Assembly: GCA_963969395.1 (NCBI GenBank)
Contig: OZ017795.1
Coordinates: forward strand, 23,231,063 to 23,295,062
Source of the DNA: Pseudoscleropodium purum
Lineage: Eukaryota > Streptophyta > Bryopsida > Hypnales > Brachytheciaceae
DNA length: 64,000 nucleotides
Direction: 5' to 3'
In this document: piece by piece, positions 51,540 through 63,988 of the stretch
Numbering within the stretch: the stretch's first letter is position 1
How the letters are laid out: every line of letters begins with the position of its first letter
The notes under the pieces: generated by a model
Seen by the model: the letters and a program-made list of their open reading frames with translations, nothing else
The model's database searches: none
What the model was told of the DNA's origin: nothing
Program-made: the position numbers and the translations under genes

Positions 51540-52880
51540 TCACTTGAGTCCATCAATCATTTAGCCTTATGAAGCCACTTAGAAAAGTCAATATCATTGA
51601 ATTTTGCTTTAAGAAATTTGAAAGCCTCACAAAAAGTAAGAGACTTGTTAACATCTCTAGCCACTTGATTTTTAAAGAAGTGTTCATTATTGAAGTTGCC
51701 AACATTCAAAGCTTCTCTTCAGTCATCTCTAAACTTTCATCATGGGTTTCATAGTGACACTTCATTTGCTTCAAGAAAATTGTGATGTATTTAGGATATG
51801 CAATAGAGAACTACTTCTTCAATTATGAATGAAACGTTACCTTCCCCTTGTCAACAATTTTGGAAATCCATTCATCAATTGCACTTGGAGTTTAATTTGA
51901 TGGATTGTGATACTTTTCACAAAATTTCTTAAGCTGTAATAGAAGCGTTTTTCAATTCTTGTTGTACAAAATAAATGACATATAAGAATAAACAAAATTG
52001 TACATGATAACAAATATTCTAATGTTTAATAGAGCAACATAATATCAATTTAAATTAACAACAATAACAAAAAAAATAGAAAATAGAAAATAAAACTAAA
52101 AATTGAAAAGAATATGAAATAGAAAATAAAACTTTAGAAATGAATCTTAAAATATAACTCCATTTAGAGTTTCAAAAGTCACAATGAACTAAATTCTTTA
52201 ATTGGACTTTTGCTTGGCTTTAGCTATAGTAAGATCCTTTTTGGAGATAAATTTTTCAAAATATGAGAACAATTGCCTAGCAACACTTTGAATGCGATGA
52301 AGTTTGCAAACGAGATTTATGGAAATATAAAAATTTGGTTTCTCATGGCAAAACAAGATTTATTGTATTAAAATATGTGAAGTGAACATCAAACAAAACA
52401 AGATAAAATAAAGACAATTGTAATGGTTCAAACCAAACAAGCTTTAGAGACTAAGAAATGATAATGAAATATAAAGAATTTCCAATTGACATTATGTAAT
52501 GCTACCAATATAGTTGTAATGTACGTCTTGACCTCTCAATCAATACTTTCAATAATATAGTGCCACATGAAGTCATCTACATAATTAGGATTGATAATAG
52601 GCAACGATGTTTGTAGATGGTAGTTACTACCCCACAGCATAAATATCTTGCTAAAGAAAACTTTGAGATTTTTATCATTTTTCAGTTTTTTGTCAAATGC
52701 AACATTTGCCTGCACCTAGTTGGCACTTCACATTTCAATAATCAATATCATTTGTAACATCTATTATTTTTTCTTCATTATTCTCCAAAGCCATATAGAA
52801 AATTTCATTTCTTTCCATATAATCATATATAACAGAATATGCAACTAGATTCATGGCATCATTCTTTAAAACAAGCTTAA
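51540..52880 (-). pseudogene. Decayed coding region inside the 7.7-kb element
   Basis: On the minus strand, protein-like stretches follow one another in changing frames: LKVFFSKIFMLWGSNYHLQ and PIINPNYVDDFMWHYIIES (about 52,690-52,550), DEWISKIVDKGK (near 51,870), YPKYITIFLKQMK, then NVGNFNNEHFFKNQVARDV and EAFKFLKAKFNDIDFSKWL (about 51,700-51,560). Stops and shifts interrupt them. This is the likely remnant of the element's own protein. I do not recognise the family and see no transposase motif, so function is open. Confidence 0.4.
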
Positions 52881-53159
52881 CAACTAGTAAAGAAATCATA
52901 TAACATTAAGGAATATTGATTTTTGATTATGTTCTTAGTTTATACCTCAACTCCTCAAGACAAGAAGAAGTATTCATAGTCTCCTTCTTCAAAAAGCCAT
53001 GCAATTCTAATTGATCTTTAGAAAGAAGTTGAAGTGTAGCATTTAATCTCTATGTTTGTCGATCTCTTTGTGTCAACATCTTTAAAATCATGTTTAAATC
53101 AAGATTAAAAAAAAATCCAGATTGTATATATGTATTGTACAACATGTAATTCAATATAA

Positions 53160-54640
53160 TAGTTGTTAATGGCTATGCATTAGAAAAGCCCATAATTTTT
53201 AGTCTTTGACCAAATTCTAGCATATATTGTAAGTAATTTAGAATCCGTAAAACTGTATCTATTAACGGTTGTGCACTAGGAAGATCAATATGATTTCAGC
53301 ATTTGATCAAATTCATGCATATACTACAAGCAAATTTAAATCTCCAAAATTGGGTTGTTATCAGTTGTACACTTAGAAGTCTAAATTTTTTTTAGCATTT
53401 GACCAAATTCTCACATATGCTATAAGGAAATTTAAATCTCCAAAATGGGGTTGTTAACAACTGTACATTTAGAAGTTCAAATTATTTTTAGCATTTAATC
53501 AAATTCTCACATATGCTACAAGGAAATTTGAATCCTCCAAACTATAGGCTAGTAGGTGTAAATAGTTGTGCATTTGGAGTGCAAATTTTTTTTAACATTT
53601 GAACCAAATTTTGGCATATATTACAAGCAAATTTAAATCCTTAAAATAGTGGCTATTAACGGTTGGGGTCTAAGAAGGTCCCAAAAATTTTCAACATTTG
53701 ATTAATTCTTGTATATGCTAAAAACAAATTTGAATCTTCAAAACCATAGCCGTTAACAGCTAGGGGTTTAGATACTAGTAGAAAATCAGGCCTAATTTGT
53801 TGTTTTGGATGGGCTTGATTTTTTAATAGTGAGAAATGTCCAAAAAATTTCAACATTTGACTAATTTTTGCATATACAACAAACAAATTTGAATTCTCCA
53901 AACCATAGCTGTTAATAGTTGAGGTCTAGAGAGGCCCAAAATTTTTCAACATTTGACTAATTCTTACATATACAAAAAACAAATTTGAATCTCCAAAATT
54001 GTAGCTATTAATGGCTAGAGGTCTAGAAAGATCCAAAAAAATTTCAACATTTAATTATTTTTAGCATTTACAACAAATAAATTTGAATCCCCAAAACCGT
54101 AGCTGTTAATGGTTGGGGGTCTAAGAAGGCCCCCAAAATTTCAACATTTGACTAATTTTTGCATATATAGATAACAAATTTGAATCCCCAAAACCCTAGC
54201 CATTAATGGCCGGGGTTTAGGAAGGCCCAAAAAGTTTCAAAATTTGATTAATTTTAGTATATACAACAAACAAATTTGAATTCCTCAAATCATAGCCGTT
54301 AACGGCTGGGGGTCTAGAAAGGCTCCAAAAATTTCAATATTTGACTAATTTTTGCATATTCTAGAAATAAATTTGAATCTTCAAAATTCTAGTTGTTAAC
54401 AACTAAGGGTTTAGGAAGGCCCAAAAAAATTTCAACATTTGACTAATTTTTGCATACATGTGAAACAAATTTGAACCTCCAAAACTAGAGCTGTTAATGA
54501 CTAGGGGTTTAAGAAGGCCACAAAATTTTTAGCTTTTGACCAAATTCTTGCATATGCTACAAAAAAATTTGGATTTTCAAAACCATAGCTGTTAAAAGTT
54601 AGAGTTTCAGAAGGCCCAAAAAGATTTCAAGTTTTGACCA
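53160..54640 (+). repeat. ~97-bp satellite array, ~15 copies
   Basis: Anchors of the type 'catttgac-aatt' occur at about 53,206, 53,301, 53,396, 53,492, 53,597, 53,695, 53,854, 53,950, 54,048, 54,145, 54,240, 54,338, 54,436, 54,532 and 54,631; spacing is about 95-99 bp except one unit enlarged by about 62 bp (53,773-53,835). Each unit has a conserved core resembling TAGCCGTTAACGGCTGGGGG followed by 'tctagaaaggcccaaaaa'. The best copy (54,294-54,307) holds a perfect 14-bp palindrome, AGCCGTTAACGGCT. Outer copies ('gaccaaattctcacatatgc') differ as a subtype from inner ones ('gactaatttttgcatata'). Confidence 0.92.
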
Positions 54641-55770
54641 CATAGATTCAGAAGCTACAAATTTTGAGTTACTTTAGGAAAGAAGACAATCTCTTTATGC
54701 AAGTAGGATGGTAGGAGGTAAAACAACCCATGTGGAATATGTAAATTAGGATTACTAAGAGCTCAACCGCTCATACCTAATTAAGTTAAAAGTAGGAATT
54801 GTGTTCAACATAGAACTTTGGATCTCATTTTTTCATAGTAGAATAATTTTTTTCTTAAAACTTTAAACTAATAAAAGTTTGAAAATCAAGTTAGATTTCA
54901 TCTCTAGAAATCAGTTTGAGATTTGAAGTCTCTAAAAGAAAGTTATGGACAAAATTCATAAAGGGGTTGGAAGTGACAATTTCTTTGACATTTCCAAACA
55001 TCTTCTCTAAATTTTGTTCATAAATTTCTTATGAAGATTTAAAATCACAAATAGATTTCTTAGAAGGAAATTGAACTTGATTTTCAACTTTTATTAGTTG
55101 AAATTTTTTTGAAAAAAATCATTCTATTGTGCCAAAATGAGGTTTGAAGTTTTATATTGAACATAATTCTTTCATTTTGACAATAAGTGGTCAAGTTCTC
55201 ATCTTCAAATTTTCCCATACCCATTAAAGATTCATGAAAAACAATAAGTTTCATTATAAAAACTATCTCTCAATCCTTCAATCTTATTAAATGTCAATGA
55301 AGTAATTCTTTCATTCAATCATCAAAAAAAATTTTGGTAGTAGATAGTCAAATGATATTTAATATATAGTTAGATGAATTGTTATTAGATTTTTTTATTT
55401 TTGACAAATCATCTTTACAATTTTTTGTAAATTCAAATGTTTGGTCTTAGATTGAAAAAAAAATTGGCATTTGTTTTCAAGTATAATAAATTCAAACTTG
55501 CTATCCAAATATGATATTTGTTTGAAATGATTGTCGATGGGCTTAAAAGTAGAATTGATTTCATAAGATAGATGCAACTAAGTGATGACCTTAAAAATTG
55601 CATTGTCATATTTGAACATGTGAAGAGAGTGAAATCATAGATAACTATCACTTGTCACATTTATAACTCTACTTATTGCAAAGTCATGACTATTGCCATT
55701 TGTGATATGTAGATTGCTTAGGATATTAAAAGCTAGCTCATTTTTGGCATTATCATAGGTCATTGTAGAA
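54641..55770. other. AT-rich interior of the 7.7-kb element
   Basis: No gene is seen. Minus-strand open frames at 55,395-55,651 overlap one another in two frames and lack motifs. Confidence 0.4.
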
Positions 55771-55776
55771 AATAGG

Positions 55777-55983
55777 GTGTTGAATCCAACCTTCAAAGGA
55801 TTCATGTATGATAATGTGCTAAAGACAATTAAATTTAATACAATTTACATTGTGTATAGGTCAAGGGATTCGTTTGTTCCAATGATAGACTATGAAAGAA
55901 CTTTCTTGTTCCATTGGGCAACAAACATGTACAAGCTTACAAAGAAGCTAATCAACAAAGAATTCTTGAACCAATATATTTGA
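55777..55983 (+). pseudogene. Coding fragment inside the 7.7-kb element
   Basis: A 68-codon frame with protein-like text (TFKGFMYDNVLKTIKF, SFVPMIDYERTFLFHWATNM) that ends in a stop and has no clear start context. A second plus-strand fragment lies at 56,400-56,672 (basic, Lys-rich). Either could be part of a broken transposon protein; no family is recognised. Confidence 0.25.
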
Positions 55984-57960
55984 TTCTACATGTAGTATAT
56001 AACATAAATGTTTGAAGCAAATAAGATGTATTTAGAAATCAAAACTTGGTAGTGTTCCTCTAATGTTGCATTAAAACCGACAATTCATGAACTTGTTGGA
56101 GGATTGAATCACATTTTAATACTTTCAATACGTTAGTGGGGTGGATTTATAGAAACAATATTAACTTTAATATCTTTTTTTCTTCCTATTTTCTATTTTC
56201 TATTTTCTATTATAAACTATTTGAATAATGACTTTATTCATCATCTTTGCAAAAATTGAGAATAGAAGAACTAGTAGATGTCTCAATGTCCAACCTCAAA
56301 GAAACAATGTACTACAAATAGATGCAAACTTCTAAAAAATATAAATCATCTAATATATTAGTTTCCACATGTAATGAGTGGGTTTGAGTCTTCATACACA
56401 TGATCAACTATATGGCTTACCTTTGTGAGGGCCCTTCTAGAAAAGGTCCCTCTAAAAAGGGTTTGAAATCGAAGAGAATTGTGGCATGTAGTGATGGAAA
56501 GAAAATTGCAAACGCCCCTAGTGAGATGCTTGGAACAAAAGACATCTACACTCAAATTCAGCATTTGGAAATAAAAAAGGTATTCAAGTCTAGCAAAAAG
56601 AAATTGGATCTTCTGATTAATTTTGAAGGTGATTTTCATCAATTCAAGAAGGATAACTTCTTTCATCTTTGAATTTAAACTAAATTGGTCATTGCTAGAA
56701 TGCATCTCCAAATTGTATATTTGAGGAGTTTAATATGGTCATGCCATGTACCTAATCTATGGTGGAAAAAAATAACAACACATTGGAATGACACATAGTG
56801 AAAATTTCATACAACCCAAGGAAACAATATCATACCATTCAAAAGTGCATACATGCCAAATACAAGATATTGATTGTTAGGCATGAAAAATCCATTGTAC
56901 CCTACTTACAAAGGGTAGAAGCATGAGAATAAAGACACAATAATTCCAACTCAGTCAATTTTTAGTTTTGTACAAACCAAATTGCATGATATGTCATAGA
57001 ACCTAAGATTTTTCATATTCTTACCCAATTTGAGTTCCCCAAGGTCTAGCATGTTCTTATTCATACCAATCTTACTTGTACTAAAATCATTAAACTTCAA
57101 AAAATTGGATTTTGCCTATAGTCCACCAATCCGATGTCTCCTTGACATTTAATCACTTTGTCTTGGGTATTTGAACTTGTGTTGTGGGTCCATTCTTGAT
57201 TAGAACATACTTAAAGAATCTCCTCCATTTGAAATGGCAAGCAAGTTCGTCAAAGCAAGAAGGCACCTATTAAAAATCACCAAAATCAATAGAAAAGTGC
57301 AAAAAATGTTATCGCAAATATGATTAAGATGAACTTCCTTTTTTGCCTTAGACTTAGTGCTATTATTATGCTTTTGTCTAGGATTGACCTCAACCAAAAG
57401 GTCCATAACATCACACTTTGCAATTTTCTATTTCATATTTGTTTTCATTATAGAAGTATGAATGGGACTTCCATTAGAAAGTGTAGCATTTACAAAAAAT
57501 GCAAATACTTTAATTACATCTTTCATTATTTCTACAAAGTAGATTATGAGACAAACACATTCATCTACGTTCTTATTTTTAGTTTGGATGAAGTTGAGCA
57601 AGTGTTTGTTGTTGTTAAATCATGAAAATGTGCAAATGAGCAAGTTAATTGACAGTCAAGTATTAGCATGATATAAAGTAGATGCGTAGTACCAATACAT
57701 TATCTTCAAAATCTCCAAATTTGAGTAGCAAAATCTTATATTCATATTCTAATATGTATTCCTTGCTATCATGTAAGAATCTTTTATTATGTACTCAATA
57801 TTCTACATCCTATGATATTTTTATTGAATTTGTCTTTCTCTAGTCCTTAAAATTACCTCTAAATTCTTTGTACTCTCACTTAATTAGCCCACCCTAGGAT
57901 GACCTTTTGGAACTTGATATAAATTTCGAAACATGTAATAGTACCTTTCCAGGCTTCAAG
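55984..57960. other. AT-rich interior of the 7.7-kb element, right part
   Basis: Apart from the Lys-rich fragment at 56,400-56,672, no coding or RNA feature is supported. Frames at 57,200-57,625 are short and unremarkable. Confidence 0.4.
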
Positions 57961-58178
57961 ATCTAAAGTCCACGGTCATGGTTCCCATGGTAATAGGTTA
58001 TGTTTTCTAAATATAATAAATTTAAATGAAAAAACATTGGTCTTTAAAGTATTAAAACAAAAAAATTTAGAAATTACATTACGTTCTAAATTTCTAGACT
58101 CTAGGCTCACACAATTCCTACTCACCACTCATAGGCTCACACTCACACGCTCACATGCTAGCACCGTTGTCCACAGTT

Positions 58179-61100
58179 GTGTACTTGTGTAGGCTAGTCA
58201 CTTAATATGAAACTAACCACTATTGTAAGAACATAATCTCAATATTGCCTATATTTGTAGAATTGATAATCAACAATGCACTAGTTTTGATACATGAATG
58301 TGTCAAATTATGCTCAAAGACTTGTACCACAAAAAGGGTAAGACAATAGAAAAACTACACTTTAACTTTTTTTACTTATCATTTATCAAAACTAATCCAC
58401 TAATTATATGTAATTGAGTCTTTTTTGACTAGTATCTCAAGTTAAATTAATACTAACAAAAGATTTCATTAAAAAATCATACTGTCTTAATTAAAGTTCC
58501 AATTGAAGTTTAGATATCAACACATCAACTTTTTCAATGGTAGAAAAAGTGTCTAATACCTAATGAATATCAATCTTATTGAATCCAAAAAAATAATATA
58601 AGTATATAATCATATGATAGAATAGAAAAGGACTTTCTTTTACAATTCAAATACTTTTTCATTTTCTATAACATTCAGAAGTAAAAACATTCATATGTCC
58701 TTTTCAAAATAAAAACAGCCCAAATATTGATCATGTAATAACAAAAATATTATATATTATTCATGTCTAGGACACTATATAGAGTAATTTAAAAATCAAG
58801 TGTTTAAATTGATTATTAGAATATATCAATAATTTGTCAATAATTAAATAATTAATTAAAAATTATTTTATTTTGTATGATAGATTTAATGACTAAAATC
58901 TTTGTAGAAAATTATATACTAGAGAAGTATGAAAATTTTGTATAAAACTTTTCTCTTAAATCATTATATTGTAATATTGGCATTGAATTCAACCTTGTAG
59001 TTGATGATTCTCATCTTTTTGAGGATCTTACTAATGGAATTTTGTCTCCAATTTACTAAATAGATGCATTACTATATTGTTCATCCATAAATTTATTTAA
59101 AGAATGTCAACATCAATGTTAATAATGAATTCAAAAGTTCCAAAAAATATCAAAAAGGCTTCTAGTCATCTGCTAGTAAAGTAATTCCAATCATCCAATG
59201 ATACCTTTGGGGTGTGGTTTGACCTAGATATGATCCTTGATGGCTAGTCTTCCTTTGACATTATGATGTTATTATCTCAAGAACATTGGCTTTATAATAT
59301 GGAACTAGTGAAATTATTTCATCAATATGATTGTAAATTTATAACTTCATTGTAGAAATTACATGTATATATACCTTCACTTTAGCATTGTATTAAACCA
59401 AGTGAGTGGATTCATATTTTATTTTACATACTTATATTCACTTGACTTTTTGAACATTTTATAACATTATTAATCAACCTAAAGCATCCCCCCTTGGAGG
59501 AGGGATAATGCCTTCATGGATGCATGAGAAAAAATTTAGTTATTTTGTAGAGAATGATTGGATGACTTGGAAGTTGCAATGCTAGTTTTTTTGAATGAGT
59601 GAAAAATTGCAAGGAAACAATTGGCTAGCTTGGAACCTTGTTAGGCACTCTCATTTCTTGTAGAGGCAAAATAAACTCCCCTAATTCCCTATGTGCAATC
59701 CAAATTGGTAGACTTTACAACACATTAATACATCTTACATTTCAATGTTATTTCCACCTAATATTAGGGAGATTTTATAAGGTGAAATTGTCCTATATCA
59801 ATTGTTAAGGGTACTATGAGGTTGGATAGATAAAGCTTGCAAGTTATCAATCTTCAAGGGCATTAGTTTCTATTCACAAAAATCTATCATTTCTTAGAAT
59901 TTGTATACTTTAGCTACTTAAGTTTTTGAAATGTACAAATCAATGAGTTTAGAAATTCAAAATCTACATATTAGTTAGATTTGAGTATCCAAAATCTAAA
60001 AATTGTATTGATTATGTGCACTTAGATCTACAGTAAAGAGGATTAGAGGCATAAATTTACTTTCTAGAATAGTGAATTTCATGTATTAAATTTATTTTGG
60101 AGGTGGGAACATCTTCAAATAACACTGAAAAATGCATAAATTCTCCCTTTAATAAAATTCCTTGTCTCAGCTTTCATTGAGATGGCCAAATGCCCTCTAT
60201 TTTGTAAAAAAAAGGGGAAAAAAGAAAATTGTCATGTGGAATTTTCATTACAATGCCTAGTAGGGACAAATGTTGAAAATATTTCTTGTGTGTATACCTG
60301 CAATCATTATTGTTCCAAATGCAACACCTACATTTAACATGAGAGCTACAATGATGCTAAAACTTAGGTATTGATATGAGAGCCAAGGACAACCTCGTAT
60401 CAATTTTTGGCATAGTAATAGCAACCATCCTCAAACTCAAAATGTATCAATGATTTTTAATGTATTGAGAATAAAAAAAATGTTACTATTTCAAGAAGAT
60501 TCTAAGATTGCCTATAAAACAAGAAGCTCCATAATTTTCACATCTCTAATCCAAATGGAATGAATTATTGTATCTTACTATCAAATTATTATATCTATCA
60601 AAATGATGCTACTGTAACAATGCACCTAATGCCTAGGAACAACAAATGCAAGAATACACTAATTAATGAGGTTCGTGATACACTTCCAAACTATAACTAT
60701 CACATGTATGATGTTTACCAATTGCACTAATGCCAATATCTTCACCAAAAATGATCTAAATCTTAAATGGATGTGCAAGTAAGTGAAGTTGGTAATGACG
60801 AACTAAATAATTAAGAATCACTTGTTGAAACAACTCAAGATTACAATTGGAAGGAGGATAATTTGAGCATGCCATTGAATGACATGGTTACAAATTATTA
60901 TGTCTATTAAAATGATGTTTCTAAGCCTGAGAGCACCAAAATTGATGCATTGGGCATTGCTAGATCTTATTAAGGATTTTTTCAATAGTTCAAGTTCATT
61001 GGAAGATGGTGACTATTACTAATATGACTAAATTAACCTTGGAAGAAGGATGTGGCCCTATGACCAAGATAGACAATAAAATATTCTAAATATTAGAACA

Positions 61101-61200
61101 ATACAAGTGCATTCTTTGTTTCTACGGTTAACCCTAAGCATCCTAGAGGCCGAAATCGAGCCTCTCCATTCTTTTGAGTAGTAGGAGAAAGCTTGAATAG
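58179..61200. other. AT-rich intergenic DNA with repeat fragments
   Basis: No gene is seen. About 60,475-60,570 matches family B ('ttcaagaagattctaagatt', 'aaacaagaagctccataat'). Around 61,040-61,130 a stretch resembles 10,060-10,155 ('aaccttggaagaa', 'gtacattctttatttctat'). A 'caaattattat-tctat-aaaatgatg' motif occurs twice, at about 60,585 and 60,893. Confidence 0.45.
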
Positions 61201-61315
61201 GTTGAAGTCAAATAGGTCTGGGCGCTCAGGGGTTAACAAAAACATTAGAAAACATGTTCAAAGCCTTTCCGACAATCAAGCAGGTCTGGAGTTCTGCCAG
61301 AGTGAGCTTCCACTC

Positions 61316-63988
61316 TCAAATCTCCAAAGAAAATGCGTACTGCTTACGATCGTGTGATGTTTGAGGACGTTTCAACCTGTCCATGCCTAGCATGCTCAAG
61401 TAGTCAAAATGATCCGTAGCCAGTTTCTGTGGTTTCCGTTTCCAAAACTTGAGAGAGTTGAATATACTCGTCAGACTTGATCTCCTGGAGTGTTTCGAAG
61501 CAACTAGTGGGAGCTCAGAATTCGTAATCTTCCCACTCGTGACCACAATGTCGCGTACTTGCCTGCCCGAGGCAATCTCATTTTCCTTTGATGCTGCCGA
61601 ACCCTCTTGCGTGCGAGTTGTGTCGCTGACCAGAAACGGTAAATCGGTGGTATCAGAATCCTTTCCTGCAGAAGTGGAATCAAAGACATAAAAACTGAAC
61701 AAAATAAGCTTATGCAGAATCCTGTGATTCCTGTAAGCAAAAGCAACTCGTCAGTTTGTAAACGTGGTGCATTTGCTAGCAAAGGGGTCAGTCATAACTT
61801 AGCTAAATGTGTATTTATATCGATCTTGGAATGGCAAGGATTGTCCACTGTCACTCAGAGAGGCTTAACAAACTTCCTCTTGGAAATTGCAAAAAATATT
61901 CACACGTAGTGTTCAATTTTTTATCACAACAGACATAGCTCCTGTGCCCAAAGTCATCTCTCCACACCCCTACACTGATCTCCCAATGAAAGCACACTCC
62001 TAAATACGATAAAATGCTTAAAGTGATGCAAATAGCATCCTCTACCTTATCATTCAACCACCTTTTACTTTTTTTAAGAAAACAGTAGCACTCGCCTGAA
62101 GGAAGAGTGAGTCGCCCTGATGCAGGCTGTAATCTGAAGCATCGCGTTAAGAATGCCTTGAGCTCGAGTCGTGCAAGCTTTGCGTCCCCGACAATGTCTG
62201 CCTCCCGCATCTCATGCAAGAGCACCTCCGCATATTCCTTGGCACTTTGATCTGCCGTTGCCATTTTATGGTCCGCAACTGACACGACGTAGTGCACCAA
62301 GGCTTGCCAGAACTCTGCCGCCTCGGAGTCTTGTGCACTCCTCAACGTTTCAGCACCAGCCAACTTCAAGAAGCTTTCGTCGATCACCTGCGATTACTCC
62401 CGTTGGTTAATCTGGTACGTCAGGACATGGATTAATCCACGACATAAATGCCTTGCAGAATAAGGTAATCAAATCGCCTTAGGCCCATAATCTTCTATGA
62501 GTGATAAAATTAGTGTTTTTCTAAAGGCAATAAATTGGCGTTTGCAATTATCTCACGTAATTTTGACTCCCCCTGTTTTTGAGCGTCGTAGACCATTCAA
62601 GAATTGAAACGCAGCAGTCGACCGTAGCCAAAATAAAGGGACAAAGATTTAGTGACTAGATCCACAGAGGCCGGGTAGGAAAGATAATCGAGATTCTCGC
62701 AACCGACAATCACAACCCTTGCTTTTCAGGACTCCCCCTTCCAAAAAATTATAGGAAGACATAATCCTCACCCTGGTGATAGCATTATCGAGGTCTGATA
62801 ACCCCTAATGATAGAAGCGGCAGTACAAACCGTATGCTGCAGGGACTGGGAAACGAAATGGTCGTTGATGAACGATGTCGGCACCAATCTCTCTGGTCGA
62901 TAGGCGCGCACAAGCTCCCGAACAGCGCTGCAGCAAATGGAACGCCGGGGAACGCCTGGCACCCCATCCAAGTTGTCGAACAGCCTTCTCTGGCTCTCCT
63001 TGGCAGCCGTGAGGCTACTCAGGACGAGGTCAATGTTTCCATCAGAGTTTAGAGCCCCACACTTAGCCGGGTGATCCTCCCATAGAAACATGGTGTTGGT
63101 CAATGTTTTCAATGTCGACAGTTTCTCCCTTGTCGACCAGAGCAGGATTTGCGTCCTCGTTTCTTGCCTTGAGGCCTGCAGATTGATTGCATCCCCGCCC
63201 ACAGTTTCCTGTGCCTGTCCAGGAACCAAACTTCCGTCATTAATAGCTCTAATATTAAACCCACAAATTGAACATTCAAGCTGTAATCTACACAAATAAG
63301 ACGGCGGCTTCCTACGTCGGTAAAAGACAGGTACACAGTATATCTCCACAACCCACCAAGCTGCCAATATATTATCTAAGTGTCTTTTTACATACCGGCT
63401 ATAGCGTATTCAGGGACTTGATACGCTCGTCCTGCACCTACTATCGATTTAGCCTTAGGTATTCCTCCACTTAGCCAGCAGCAATTAATAGTACATAGCA
63501 CGTACTTAATGACTGCAGGTAGGATAACTATCTGACCTTCGGAGTGCTTTCAGCTGCATTACAAGTGACGAACATCTCCGAGTCTGGATTACAGCTCTTT
63601 GCAACAGGAGGGCTCATTGATTTTCGAAGTACGTGCACAGGGGTTCGGCAAGCCACTGCAAATCAAGAGCAAGATTCGCAGACTTCAAGTAGTCAGTGGG
63701 CCATTTCGGTCAAAAACATGTGCACAGAAAAAAGTCACTAAAGTAAATAGCTCGGATCTCACCATCCTTGCAAGTATTTTCTGTGGCGACACTTTCAGGA
63801 GCGGTCGGCACTACAGTCAATTCCTCAATCTCCCGGATAGATGGCCCATCGACATTTTGGGCCATTTCGTCAGATGGTTTCTTCACAATGCTATTAGTGT
63901 CGTTGGCACTACTTGTTAAACTGACTTCGTTGATGGTCTCCCCACCGCAGGAGCCCCCTTTTGCCCTGCGTTTGATCCTCGAGAGCAT
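61316..63988 (-). CDS. Conserved-looking plant protein of unknown function, 5 exons (may start outside the window)
   Basis: Exons, 5' to 3': 63988-63763, 63655-63537, 63280-62772, 62387-62096 and 61665-61316 (TGA). All phases match except that exon 3 is one base short of fitting, giving about 498 residues if corrected. Well-ordered segments: NLDGVPGVPRRSICCSAVRE, ERLVPTSFINDHFVSQSLQH, LDNAITR, VIDESFLKLAGAETLRSAQD, EAAEFWQALVHYV and KLARLELKAFLTRCFRLQP. The N-terminus (MLSRIKRRAKGG) is basic, followed by an acidic stretch; the C-terminus is Ser/Lys-rich (KHSRRSSLTSIFNSLKFWKR). The intron after exon 4 seems to use a GC donor (CAG|GCGAGT). The frame stays open upstream of the first ATG to the window edge. 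No family is recognised, so no function is offered. Confidence 0.7.

Larger units (their letters stand above)
50451..58168. mobile_element. Candidate 7.7-kb DNA transposon with inverted ends
   Basis: The left end (from 50,451: ATGCTAGTATGTGAGCTTG, then repeated GAGCCTATGAGCC) is mirrored at the right end, which on the minus strand from 58,168 reads GGTGCTAGCATGTGAGCG, then TGAGCCTATGAG. A further block, GAACC-ATGACC-TGGA, is mirrored at about 50,541-50,560 and 57,970-57,990. Outside both ends lie near-identical direct 10-mers, GTCCACAATT (50,441-50,450) and GTCCACAGTT (58,169-58,178), as expected for an aged 8-10 bp target duplication (hAT or Mutator range). The interior carries a decayed minus-strand gene, a ~97-bp satellite array and further coding fragments. 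The superfamily is unresolved. Confidence 0.55.

Noticed and set aside
53160..54640. CRISPR-like array
   Set aside because: Units are whole-length tandem repeats without unique spacers, in plant nuclear DNA.
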